From Chloroflexota bacterium (GTDB taxonomy: Bacteria; Chloroflexota; Dehalococcoidia; Lucifugimonadales; Lucifugimonadaceae): a stretch of 6,045 bases of DNA. How positions within the stretch are numbered: position 1 is the stretch's first letter; each line of letters starts with the position of its first letter. The translations under genes were made by a program, and so were the position numbers. The notes below the pieces were generated by a model. It saw only the letters and a list, made by a program, of their open reading frames with translations, had not been told where the DNA came from and did not search any database. Positions 1-6,026 of this stretch are shown here, piece by piece. The stretch lies in assembly GCA_002712125.1 (NCBI GenBank), contig PASL01000022.1:3297-9341 (forward strand), given 5' to 3'.

Positions 1-554
1 TCGACTGAATTTTCACCTTGTACAGAGACTGGAATCAATAAAAGCTCCCCAATAGGGTATCTCCTTGTTAATACATTTTTCATATCCTGAATAACCGAAC
101 CCGTAGAGGAGGTTATAGCGACAATTTTTTTTGGAAATTCAGGTAAGTTTCTTTTCCTTGATTCATCAAACAAGCCTTCATTTTCCAGCCTTGCTTTTAG
201 TTCATCAAATGCAGCCTGAAGTGTTCCTTCACCTTCTGCTTTAACTTTACTCACATAAAGTTGTAGTTGACCGTTTACTTCGTAAATATTGCAATAACCT
301 TTACAGATTATTTTTGACCCTTCAATGATAAAATTACTGCCACTGCTACTTTCGTTATATTTACTTCTCCACATTACACATTTAATCTGGCTATGATCAT
401 CTTTGAGAGTAAAATATTTATGGCCAGAAGCTGGCTGTGAATAACCAAAGACTTCTCCAACAATGCTAATATTTGATAATAAAGAATGTTCTTGAAAAGT
501 TTGCTTGATTATTTCATTAACATCGCTTACAGAAAAAACTGAAGGTTCATTCAT
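1..554 (-). CDS. xseA: Exodeoxyribonuclease VII large subunit, N-terminal part (cut by window edge)
   Basis: This frame encodes the first 184 residues of XseA. With XseB it forms exonuclease VII, a cytoplasmic nuclease that degrades single-stranded DNA to oligonucleotides in repair and recombination. Residues about 5-103 look like the N-terminal OB-fold that binds single-stranded DNA, including GEVFGYSQPASGHKYFTLKD at 33-52. The linker GEGTLQAAFDELKARLENEG (108-127) and then LFDESRKRNLPEFP lead into the start of the nuclease domain, KKIVAITSSTGSVIQDM (142-158). Both stretches match the family closely. The family is usually about 400-450 residues, so more than half lies beyond position 1. It is truncated by the window, with no sign of a break in the gene. 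The start is the ATG at 554-552, four bases after the efp stop. A second in-frame choice is not needed because the OB-fold begins immediately. No strong Shine-Dalgarno is visible, which suggests translational coupling to efp. I expect xseB just downstream, outside the window. Confidence 0.95.
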   Translation of the reverse strand, partial: MNEPSVFSVSDVNEIIKQTFQEHSLLSNISIVGEVFGYSQPASGHKYFTLKDDHSQIKCVMWRSKYNESSSGSNFIIEGSKIICKGYCNIYEVNGQLQLYVSKVKAEGEGTLQAAFDELKARLENEGLFDESRKRNLPEFPKKIVAITSSTGSVIQDMKNVLTRRYPIGELLLIPVSVQGENSV

Positions 555-558
555 ATTT

Positions 559-1122
559 TTAATCTGCTCTACCTGTATACTCACCAGTAGATGTATTTAC
601 ATTAATTTTATCCCCAGAATTAATGAATAGTGGTACTTGGATAGTCAATCCAGTAGTTGTTGTAGCGGGTTTGTTTGCCCCACTCTGAGTATCACCTTTT
701 AATCCTACGTCAGTCTGCCCAATTTCTAAAATTACTGATGGTGGTAATTCAAGGCTAAGAGCATTTCCATTAAACATTATTAATTCAACATTATCACCCT
801 CATTGATAAATTTTATATTGTCACCAATAATATTTTTATTAATGTTGAATTGTTCAAAAGTTACGTTATCCATGAAACAGTAGTATGCATCATCTTCATA
901 TAGATATTGTGCAGATATATTGTCAGTTTCTGCTTTAGTTAATTTTTGATTACCTTGTAGTTTTTTTTCATATACATTCCCAGTAAGAATATTTCTTACT
1001 TTTAATGTTAGAGTTGGAGGGGCTTTTGGAGCTTGTCTGTGCTGCCAATCTAGTATTTGATAAACTTCATCATCAAGTAAAATTGTCATATTTCTTTTTA
1101 TTTCGCCAGATGAAATTGTCAT
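559..1122 (-). CDS. efp: Elongation factor P
   Basis: This is a full-length EF-P of 187 residues, the usual size. EF-P binds the ribosome between the P and E sites and stimulates peptide bond formation at consecutive prolines. Three domains can be followed: the KOW-like domain I (about 3-62), OB domain II (about 67-127) and OB domain III (about 130-185). Landmarks are LTG at 46-48, YLY (73-75), FMDNVTFEQ (83-91), IGDN (99-102), GLKGDT (140-145), KPATTTTGLTIQVPLF (151-166) and the C-terminal TGEY (179-182). By alignment to the E. coli protein, the modified lysine Lys34 corresponds to Lys33 here. It sits in APKAPP (31-36), where the PGKG type loop is expected. The start at 1122 has a good Shine-Dalgarno and gives the expected N-terminal length; Met12 would delete the first strand. 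The gene lies 12 bases after the M24 peptidase and 4 bases before xseA. The modification type cannot be told from this window. Confidence 0.97.
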   Translation of the reverse strand: MTISSGEIKRNMTILLDDEVYQILDWQHRQAPKAPPTLTLKVRNILTGNVYEKKLQGNQKLTKAETDNISAQYLYEDDAYYCFMDNVTFEQFNINKNIIGDNIKFINEGDNVELIMFNGNALSLELPPSVILEIGQTDVGLKGDTQSGANKPATTTTGLTIQVPLFINSGDKINVNTSTGEYTGRAD

Positions 1123-1128
1123 GTTTTT

Positions 1129-1132
1129 TCCT
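1129..1132 (-). promoter_or_regulatory. Shine-Dalgarno of efp
   Basis: On the minus strand the short gap before efp reads TAGATAGGAAAAAACATG, in which the first TAG is the stop of the upstream peptidase gene. AGGA lies six bases before the ATG. It is one of the two clear Shine-Dalgarno elements in the window, which fits a highly expressed translation factor with its own initiation inside the operon. Confidence 0.7.
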
Positions 1133-1134
1133 AT

Positions 1135-2220
1135 CTATAAATTAATTTTTTTTGCTTTACTAATTACTTGAGTTTTATTATCAATTATTATCACAATATC
1201 TTCAATCCTAACTCCGCCCCAACCTTGTAAATATATTCCAGGCTCTACCGTAAATGGCATATTATTTTTAATAACAAACTTTGATTTAGGTCCAACATTT
1301 GGGTTTTCGTGAACATTAAGTCCTATGCCATGCCCAAGGCTATGACCAAAAAAGTCTCCATATCCAGCTTCTGAAATTATTTTTCTAGCTATACTGTCGC
1401 ACTCTTCTCCTGTCATTCCTACTTTAACGAGGTCTATTGCAGCTAATTGAGCCATATGAACGATGTCATATATATTTTTTATTTTTTCATTAGCATCATC
1501 TAGTACGATTGTTCGAGTTAGGTCTGAGCAGTAACCATTATATTTAGCACCACAATCAATAATTATAGTTGAATTAGCTTCAATTTTGGATTCACCGGTT
1601 GCATGATGTGGTCTAGCTGCATTTTTACCTGAAGCAACTATAGTATCAAAAGATATTGATTCAGCATTTTGTTCTCTAACAGATTTTTCAAATATCCATG
1701 CGACTTCTTTTTCTGTCATTCCGATCTCAATATTTTTCTCTGTATATTCGAAAGCTTTGTCACCAATTTCTATAGCTTTTCTTAATAAAGTAATTTCTTC
1801 TTCATCTTTAATTGCCCTTAATGTCATGGCTATATCAGTGGTTGGTACAAGCGAGACTTTTACGTCGGAATTATTGATAGTTTCCTCTAATAGATTTAGG
1901 GTGTTTACAGTAGTAAATTCAGCCTCAAATCCAACATTTGATACTTTAGATTTTTTAATTATTTCAGGCAACCAGCCAAATCTAGAAGTTATTTTTTTAA
2001 TGTCCCAGCCAGGAGCTTGAGAACTAGCTAATTCGGTATATCTAAAGTCTGTAAATAAGTATAAATTATCCATTGTGATAAATAAGAATCCTGCAGAACT
2101 TTTTAATCCTGAAAAATAAAATCTATTCTCCTCGTTCGAAATAATTATTCCGTCAAGTTTATTTTCACTAATGTAATTTCTTAAATTTATAATTCTATTT
2201 GGATATTTAATTTTACTCAT
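1135..2220 (-). CDS. pepP: M24 family Xaa-Pro aminopeptidase
   Basis: This encodes a 361-residue cytoplasmic metallopeptidase of the pita-bread (M24B) fold, which removes N-terminal residues ahead of proline. Residues about 8-130 form the creatinase-type N-terminal domain, and about 138-345 the catalytic domain. The five dinuclear metal ligands are all present: Asp222 (IIDCG), Asp233 (SDLTRT, the normal 11-residue spacing), His297 (GHSLGHGIG), Glu326 (FTVEPGIY) and Glu340 (GVRIED). His304 in LNVHENP and the His205/His206 pair fit the catalytic histidines. The length matches short Gram-positive relatives such as B. subtilis YqhT. The ATG at 2220 overlaps the last 8 bases of aroQ (ATGAGTAA), so translation is probably coupled. 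The stop is TAG, 12 bases before efp. Placement beside efp is a recurrent bacterial arrangement; both proteins deal with proline-rich sequences, although a functional link is only inference. Sequence alone does not separate aminopeptidase (PepP) from prolidase (PepQ) activity, so the symbol is provisional. Confidence 0.9.
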   Translation of the reverse strand: MSKIKYPNRIINLRNYISENKLDGIIISNEENRFYFSGLKSSAGFLFITMDNLYLFTDFRYTELASSQAPGWDIKKITSRFGWLPEIIKKSKVSNVGFEAEFTTVNTLNLLEETINNSDVKVSLVPTTDIAMTLRAIKDEEEITLLRKAIEIGDKAFEYTEKNIEIGMTEKEVAWIFEKSVREQNAESISFDTIVASGKNAARPHHATGESKIEANSTIIIDCGAKYNGYCSDLTRTIVLDDANEKIKNIYDIVHMAQLAAIDLVKVGMTGEECDSIARKIISEAGYGDFFGHSLGHGIGLNVHENPNVGPKSKFVIKNNMPFTVEPGIYLQGWGGVRIEDIVIIIDNKTQVISKAKKINL

Positions 2221-2665
2221 TTTCTTTAATAAAAAAATTCATTGCAGCTAAGTAACCATAAGTTCCTAAACCGCAAATTTGCCCTAATGCGTATTTTGCA
2301 AATACTGATTTTTGTCTAAACTCTTCTCTAGAGTAAACGTTTGAAATATGTATTTCTATAAAATTGACTGGAGAAAGATCAATTAATGCATCAAGAATAG
2401 AGTATCCTACTTGAGATAAAGCGCCAGCATTAATTATTATTCCTGATAATTCATTTTTATCCAAAGTTTGTATAAAATCTACAATTGCTCCTTCATGATT
2501 AGATTGAAAAAATGACACATCAAAATTATTATTTTTGCCATTTTCTAGCATTTGACTTTCAACATCTAGTAATGTTTCTTTACCATAGAAATTATTATTT
2601 CTTATTCCTAAATTATTAAGGTTTGGGCCGTTAATAACTATAATTTTTTTTGTATTTTTAGACAT
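2213..2665 (-). CDS. aroQ: Type II 3-dehydroquinate dehydratase
   Basis: This 150-residue protein is the dodecameric type II dehydroquinase, which converts 3-dehydroquinate to 3-dehydroshikimate in the shikimate pathway to aromatic amino acids. The opening IIVINGPNLNNLG (8-20) is diagnostic. By comparison with the Mycobacterium tuberculosis enzyme, Asn15, the lid Arg22, the catalytic Tyr27, Asn79 of INAG, Asp92, Glu104, His106 and Ser108 of EIHISNV, and Arg113/Arg117 of REEFR are all in place. SNHEGAIVDFI (55-65) is also typical. One oddity is that the usual T-H-T-S stretch after NAG reads S-Q-V-G (84-87), so the substrate-contacting His (His81 in M. tuberculosis) is Gln85. The lid also has NNN where REP-type residues are common. 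The ATG at 2665 has only a weak purine-rich leader (AAGAAAAGAA) as ribosome site. The gene ends within the start of the M24 peptidase gene, as in the B. subtilis yqhS-yqhT pair. Confidence 0.94.
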   Translation of the reverse strand: MSKNTKKIIVINGPNLNNLGIRNNNFYGKETLLDVESQMLENGKNNNFDVSFFQSNHEGAIVDFIQTLDKNELSGIIINAGALSQVGYSILDALIDLSPVNFIEIHISNVYSREEFRQKSVFAKYALGQICGLGTYGYLAAMNFFIKENE

Positions 2666-2716
2666 ATTTTATTCTTTTCTTTTTAATATTCTCTTATGAT
2701 TCTCATTACTTTTTTA

Positions 2717-3616
2717 TTACTTGATATTAATTTTAGCTTTTGGGTGAGACCTGAAGTATGCCTCTTTTGTATGTTTTGCAGAGGTATGTGTATAAATTTG
2801 TGTAGTTGTTGGGCTTTCATGGCCTAGTAAGTCTTGGACTACTTTTATATCTGCTCCTCCTTCAATAAGGTGTGTAGCAAATGTATGTCTCAAAGAATGA
2901 GCATGTAAATTATTTTTTATGCCAGAGATTAACATGTATTTTTTTACTATTCTTTGTATTGATCTTACTGATAATCTTGAGCCATATTTATTTAAGAAAA
3001 GGGCATTTGTATAAATCTTTGATTTAGTTTTATTTCTTGAATTTTTTATATAGTTGTTTATAGATGCTTGACATTTTTCTCCAAAGAGAACTAATCTGTA
3101 TTTTGATCCTTTACCTAGTATTCTAATATTTTGTTCAACATGATCAATATGATCTAGATCTATTTTATGCATCTCTGAAACACGAATCCCAGTAGAGTAA
3201 AAAATTTCTAAAATTGCTTGATCTCTTTCCCCGTTTTTAGTATTAAATTTTGGTGTTTCAAGTAATTTTGAGATTTCCTTTTTCTCAATTATTTTGGGAA
3301 GTGTTTTTGTACTTTTTGGTGCATAGACTAACTCAGCGTGGTTTTCTATAATAATATTTTTGGATTTAAGATATCTAAAATATGTTCTAATAACTGATAA
3401 TTTTCTAGCGATACTTTTTTTCTTGTAATTTTTTTCTATCAAAGATGACAAATACTCTCTTATTAAGTTCTTGGTGATTTTTTTTTCATCATAGATATTT
3501 TTCTTTTTTGTATATTTATAAAAGTCACTTAAGTCATATAAGTAATTTCTTACTGTATATGGAGATAAATTTTTATTTAATTTTAGATATTTAAGAAAAT
3601 TGCTTATTGAATTCAT
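2717..3616 (-). CDS. xer: Xer-type tyrosine site-specific recombinase
   Basis: This 299-residue protein has the length and two-domain layout of XerC/XerD, which resolve chromosome dimers at dif during division. Residues about 2-85 are the SAM-like DNA-binding core (FLKYL, NLSPYTVRNYLYDL), and about 108-290 the catalytic domain. All six active-site residues are visible: Arg145 (STGIRVSE), Lys169 (ILGKGSKYR), His240 and Arg243 (HAHSLRHTFATHL), His266 (LLGHES) and the nucleophile Tyr275 (TTQIYTH). The spacings match E. coli XerD, with R to K 24 residues and H to Y 9 residues apart. It is very lysine-rich and among the most A+T-rich genes here. It lies downstream of topA, the place where Gram-positives often carry xerC (codV), but XerC, XerD or a stand-alone Xer cannot be decided without the rest of the genome. 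An integrase of a mobile element is less likely, given the housekeeping neighbours and standard length. The start Met fits the family; no clear Shine-Dalgarno is present. Confidence 0.93.
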   Translation of the reverse strand: MNSISNFLKYLKLNKNLSPYTVRNYLYDLSDFYKYTKKKNIYDEKKITKNLIREYLSSLIEKNYKKKSIARKLSVIRTYFRYLKSKNIIIENHAELVYAPKSTKTLPKIIEKKEISKLLETPKFNTKNGERDQAILEIFYSTGIRVSEMHKIDLDHIDHVEQNIRILGKGSKYRLVLFGEKCQASINNYIKNSRNKTKSKIYTNALFLNKYGSRLSVRSIQRIVKKYMLISGIKNNLHAHSLRHTFATHLIEGGADIKVVQDLLGHESPTTTQIYTHTSAKHTKEAYFRSHPKAKINIK

Positions 3617-3617
3617 A

Positions 3618-3647
3618 TTAAGTTATTAAATATTTTTTTAAGTTATT
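3618..3647. repeat. Direct repeat of a 10-base A/T motif upstream of xer
   Basis: The plus-strand motif TTAAGTTATT occurs at 3618-3627 and again at 3638-3647, exactly 20 bases apart, so the copies are about two helical turns from each other and directly upstream of the xer start. This could be an operator pair. In such an A/T-dominated stretch it could also be chance. Confidence 0.4.
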
Positions 3648-3673
3648 TATTTAAATCTTATGATTAAATAAAT
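3645..3673. repeat. Perfect 10-bp A/T inverted repeat in the topA-xer gap
   Basis: Arms at 3645-3654 (ATTTATTTAA) and 3664-3673 (TTAAATAAAT) are exact reverse complements around a 9-base centre (ATCTTATGA). It lies in the 141-base gap (3617-3757) between topA and xer, which is nearly all A/T and has no gene of its own. In the direction of transcription the sequence after the arms is A-rich, not U-rich, so it does not look like an intrinsic terminator. It could be a protein-binding palindrome or a weak hairpin. I saw no convincing -35/-10 pair for xer in this gap. Confidence 0.45.
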
Positions 3674-3757
3674 ATTTAAACATCTACATACTTTTTACGT
3701 TTTTTATGATTTATTTAGATATCAATTATTTTAAAATTTTTTATAAAAACAATAAAA

Positions 3758-5836
3758 TCAGTGAATTGATTTTTCTTTCATTGAATTTTTTAGAGCTTCA
3801 ATTGTTCTATTTCTTCGCCTACCAAATCCTGCCCATGCACTTTCATCTGCGGTTACTTTGCATTCTCTATCTTCGCAAGCAAGAAATCCGCCATCTCCTC
3901 TATTGTTTCTAAACCTAATCCATACCATTCTAGGTAATTTTTCTAATGAAGAATTTATAGATTTTTTTCCTAATGGCGGATCATTTTCTTCGAATTCTTT
4001 TCCTGTTTCAGAATTGATACAAGGTGACTTGGAAGAGCATATAATGTTTGTTCTAATGAAGTTATATTCGCTTGGGTTTCTAGGATGGTCTTCGGCCATT
4101 TTTTCATAATTATTTTTTATTGGTTCAAAATTACTCCAGAATGATTTTACGAACTCAGACCTTCTTAACTCACCATTTGAAATTAAATCAAGATCATTTT
4201 CCATCTTTTCAGTAAATTTATAGTCCATTACACTTTTCGAGAAGTGTTTATTTAATTCTTCAACTAATGCATTTCCAATAGGACTTAAGTAAATTGATCT
4301 ATTAATCACCCAAATATATTTTTTGTCTTTAACTGTATTTAATATGCTTGCATATGTGCTTGGTCTTCCAACTCCTAGTTCTTCCATTGTTCGAATAAGT
4401 GATGCCTCAGAATACCTTGGAGGATGTTGCGTGAATTTCTGTTCTTTTTTAACAGACTCGACATTTATTTCCTCATTTTCAGCAATATCTGGCATATCAT
4501 CTGCTTTTTTTTCAGGAAATAATTTTTTAAATCCATCAAAGACTAACTGATCATAATCGGATTTAAATTTATATTTCTCATCACTTGAAGTAGTAATAAT
4601 TGATGTTTTTTTATTTTGACTCTCAGCCATTTGACTGGCTACAGTTCTTTTCCAAATTAAGTCATATAACTTAAATTGTCTATCATTTGTAGACCCATCT
4701 TTGTCTGTCTTAATAAGATATTTTTTTATTGATTCTGGCGTACGGCTTATAGATGTTGGCCTTATAGCTTCATGAGCTTCTTGGGCATTTGCTGAAGTCG
4801 TTTTATACTTTCTTTCATTATGATATATATCACCATATGATGTTGTAATAAAATTTTTAATTTGAGATAAAGAATCTTGTGATAAGGCTGTTGAGTCAGT
4901 CCTCATATAAGTTATTAATCCCTCTTCTCCATTCCCTAAATTTATACCCTGGAATAATTGTTGAGCCGTTGACATAGTAACTGAAGGGCTCATTCTTAGT
5001 CTAGAAGATGCATCTTGTTGAAGAGAACTTGTTGTAAATGGGGCTCTTGGTTTAGTTTTTCTAACATTAGACTTAATTGAATATACATTATATTTTTGTT
5101 TTTCTAGTTCGATTTGTATATTTGATGCATCTGATTCATTTGATATGATTATTTCTTTTTGAGATTTTCCATCAATTTCAAATAATTTTCCTTCATATGT
5201 TTGATTGTTTTTAGAAAAATAACCAGTTATGTTCCAGTATTCTTCAGGTACAAATGCTTGTATTTCATCTTCTTTATCTTTAATAATACTTACAGCTACG
5301 GATTGCACTCTTCCCACTGAAAGTCTTTTTAGTCTTAGTAAAGATGAGGTCAGTCCACTTAGAGAAAAACCAACCAATCTATCAACCAATCTTCTACTAA
5401 TATGAGCATCAACTAAATCCATATTTAGTTGACCTGCTTTTTCAAAAGCTTCTTTCACAGCTTTTTCAGTGATCTCATGAAATACAACTCTCTTGAATTT
5501 TTCCTTTGGTTGTTTTTTTTCAATTAACGCATTCGCTACATGAAAAGCAATTCCCTCCCCCTCACGATCTGGGTCTGCAGCTAAATAAATTATTTCAGAA
5601 TTTTTTGCTAATTTATTCAAATTATTAATTCTAGTTGTTGCACCTTTTTCAAGACCCCAAATTGGTTCAAAATCTTTATCAACTCCAGCTACTGGGCCAG
5701 TATATTTTGCTCCATATCCTGATTCAAGATTATTAATATGTCCAATTGATGCTTCAACTACATATTCTTTTCCTAAAAATCTTTGTAAGGTTCTTGCTTT
5801 TGTTGGTGATTCAACTATGACTAGATTTTTTGACAA
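3758..5836 (-). CDS. topA: DNA topoisomerase I (type IA)
   Basis: This 692-residue enzyme relaxes negatively supercoiled DNA by transient single-strand cleavage. The TOPRIM domain (about 3-120) has Glu9 in VIVESPTKA and the metal-binding Asp88, Asp90 and Glu92 in AADPDREGEG, followed by RVVFHEIT (116-123). Then come RRLVDRLVGF (148-157), SVGRVQSVAV (173-182) and PFTTSSLQQDAS (266-277). The catalytic Tyr310 lies in GLITYMRTDS, with Arg312. EAHEAIRPT (353-361) and RYSEASLIRTMEELGVGRPS (474-493) complete the core. The C-terminal tail (about 585-692) differs from the usual two to four CPxC zinc ribbons: only C600-x5-C606 and C654-x4-C659 remain, and the last 20 or so residues are basic. The start is TTG at 5836-5834. 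It has a good Shine-Dalgarno, and an in-frame TGA nine bases upstream leaves no ATG alternative. The stop is TGA. The gene is preceded by tRNA-Ser on the same strand and followed by xer after 141 bases. Confidence 0.96.
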   Translation of the reverse strand: MSKNLVIVESPTKARTLQRFLGKEYVVEASIGHINNLESGYGAKYTGPVAGVDKDFEPIWGLEKGATTRINNLNKLAKNSEIIYLAADPDREGEGIAFHVANALIEKKQPKEKFKRVVFHEITEKAVKEAFEKAGQLNMDLVDAHISRRLVDRLVGFSLSGLTSSLLRLKRLSVGRVQSVAVSIIKDKEDEIQAFVPEEYWNITGYFSKNNQTYEGKLFEIDGKSQKEIIISNESDASNIQIELEKQKYNVYSIKSNVRKTKPRAPFTTSSLQQDASSRLRMSPSVTMSTAQQLFQGINLGNGEEGLITYMRTDSTALSQDSLSQIKNFITTSYGDIYHNERKYKTTSANAQEAHEAIRPTSISRTPESIKKYLIKTDKDGSTNDRQFKLYDLIWKRTVASQMAESQNKKTSIITTSSDEKYKFKSDYDQLVFDGFKKLFPEKKADDMPDIAENEEINVESVKKEQKFTQHPPRYSEASLIRTMEELGVGRPSTYASILNTVKDKKYIWVINRSIYLSPIGNALVEELNKHFSKSVMDYKFTEKMENDLDLISNGELRRSEFVKSFWSNFEPIKNNYEKMAEDHPRNPSEYNFIRTNIICSSKSPCINSETGKEFEENDPPLGKKSINSSLEKLPRMVWIRFRNNRGDGGFLACEDRECKVTADESAWAGFGRRRNRTIEALKNSMKEKSIH

Positions 5837-5843
5837 CTTTATA

Positions 5844-5847
5844 CCTC
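5844..5847 (-). promoter_or_regulatory. Shine-Dalgarno that fixes the TTG start of topA
   Basis: The minus strand reads TTTGAGGTATAAAGTTG into topA. GAGG lies seven bases before the TTG. The TGA inside it is in frame with topA, so only three codons (GGT ATA AAG) separate that stop from the TTG. This makes the non-ATG start essentially unavoidable. Confidence 0.8.
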
Positions 5848-5888
5848 AAATTAAAACAATTTTTTAGTGGGTTATTATTATTATATAT

Positions 5889-5894
5889 ATTATA
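5889..5894 (-). promoter_or_regulatory. Possible -10 box for topA
   Basis: A perfect TATAAT occurs on the minus strand in the gap between the tRNA and topA, about 50 bases before the TTG start. No recognisable TTGACA-like -35 lies at the usual distance, which would fall at the tRNA 3' end. The surrounding (TTA)n/(TA)n tract makes TATAAT likely by chance. topA may instead be read through from the tRNA promoter. Confidence 0.3.
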
Positions 5895-5914
5895 AAAGTA
5901 AAATGGTATTTGCA

Positions 5915-6004
5915 TGGCGGAGAGGACAGGATTCGAACCTGCGGTGAGCTTGCACCCACACACGCTTTCCAGGCGTGCCCATTAAACCGCTCTGGCACCT
6001 CTCC
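5915..6004 (-). tRNA. tRNA-Ser, anticodon GGA
   Basis: The 90-base gene folds into a class II (long variable arm) tRNA. The acceptor stem GGAGAGG/CCTCTCC is perfect over 7 bp, followed by discriminator G and an encoded CCA. The D-stem is CCA/TGG. The anticodon stem CACGC/GCGTG encloses the loop CTGGAAA, giving anticodon GGA (plus-strand 5968-5970), which reads UCC and UCU. The 18-base variable arm contains a GGTG/CACC stem. The T-arm GCAGG-TTCGAAT-CCTGT has one G-U pair. The long arm and discriminator G are serine identity features. It is on the same strand as topA with a 78-base gap and no hairpin terminator between them. Confidence 0.97.
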
Positions 6005-6020
6005 CACTTTAAGATTATTT

Positions 6021-6026
6021 ATAATA
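6021..6026 (-). promoter_or_regulatory. Possible -10 box for tRNA-Ser
   Basis: TATTAT on the minus strand lies 16 bases before the mature 5' end of the tRNA, a plausible place for a -10 element with a short processed leader. The expected -35 falls at the edge of the window and shows no good match, so this is a weak call. Confidence 0.25.

Noticed and set aside
1..554. xseA as a pseudogene or truncated gene
   Set aside because: The frame is intact to the first base of the window and the family motifs continue to the edge, so the truncation is due to the window boundary.
1757..2020. Plus-strand open frame of 87 codons inside the peptidase gene
   Set aside because: It lies fully antisense to a well-supported M24 peptidase, has no family motifs, and is best explained as a shadow of that gene.
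3645..3673. A canonical dif site
   Set aside because: The centre and inner arms do not match the conserved dif core (TATAAT/TTATG-type), and the arms are 10-9-10 rather than 11-6-11; kept only as a palindrome.
3725..3757. A/T palindromes just after the topA stop as an intrinsic terminator
   Set aside because: The region contains self-complementary TTTTTATAAAAA and TTTTAAAATTTT, but no GC-containing stem followed by a U tract in the direction of transcription.
3706..3912. Plus-strand open frame of 68 codons across the 3' end of topA
   Set aside because: Low-complexity hydrophobic translation from A/T-rich sequence, overlapping topA, with no clear ribosome site or recognisable domain.
3858..4550. 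Two further plus-strand open frames (3858-4109 and 4323-4550) inside topA
   Set aside because: Both are antisense to conserved topA sequence and show no independent protein features.
5871..5897. (TTA)n/(TA)n tract as a phase-variable microsatellite controlling topA
   Set aside because: The repeat is short and imperfect, and this composition is expected in an A/T-rich intergenic gap.
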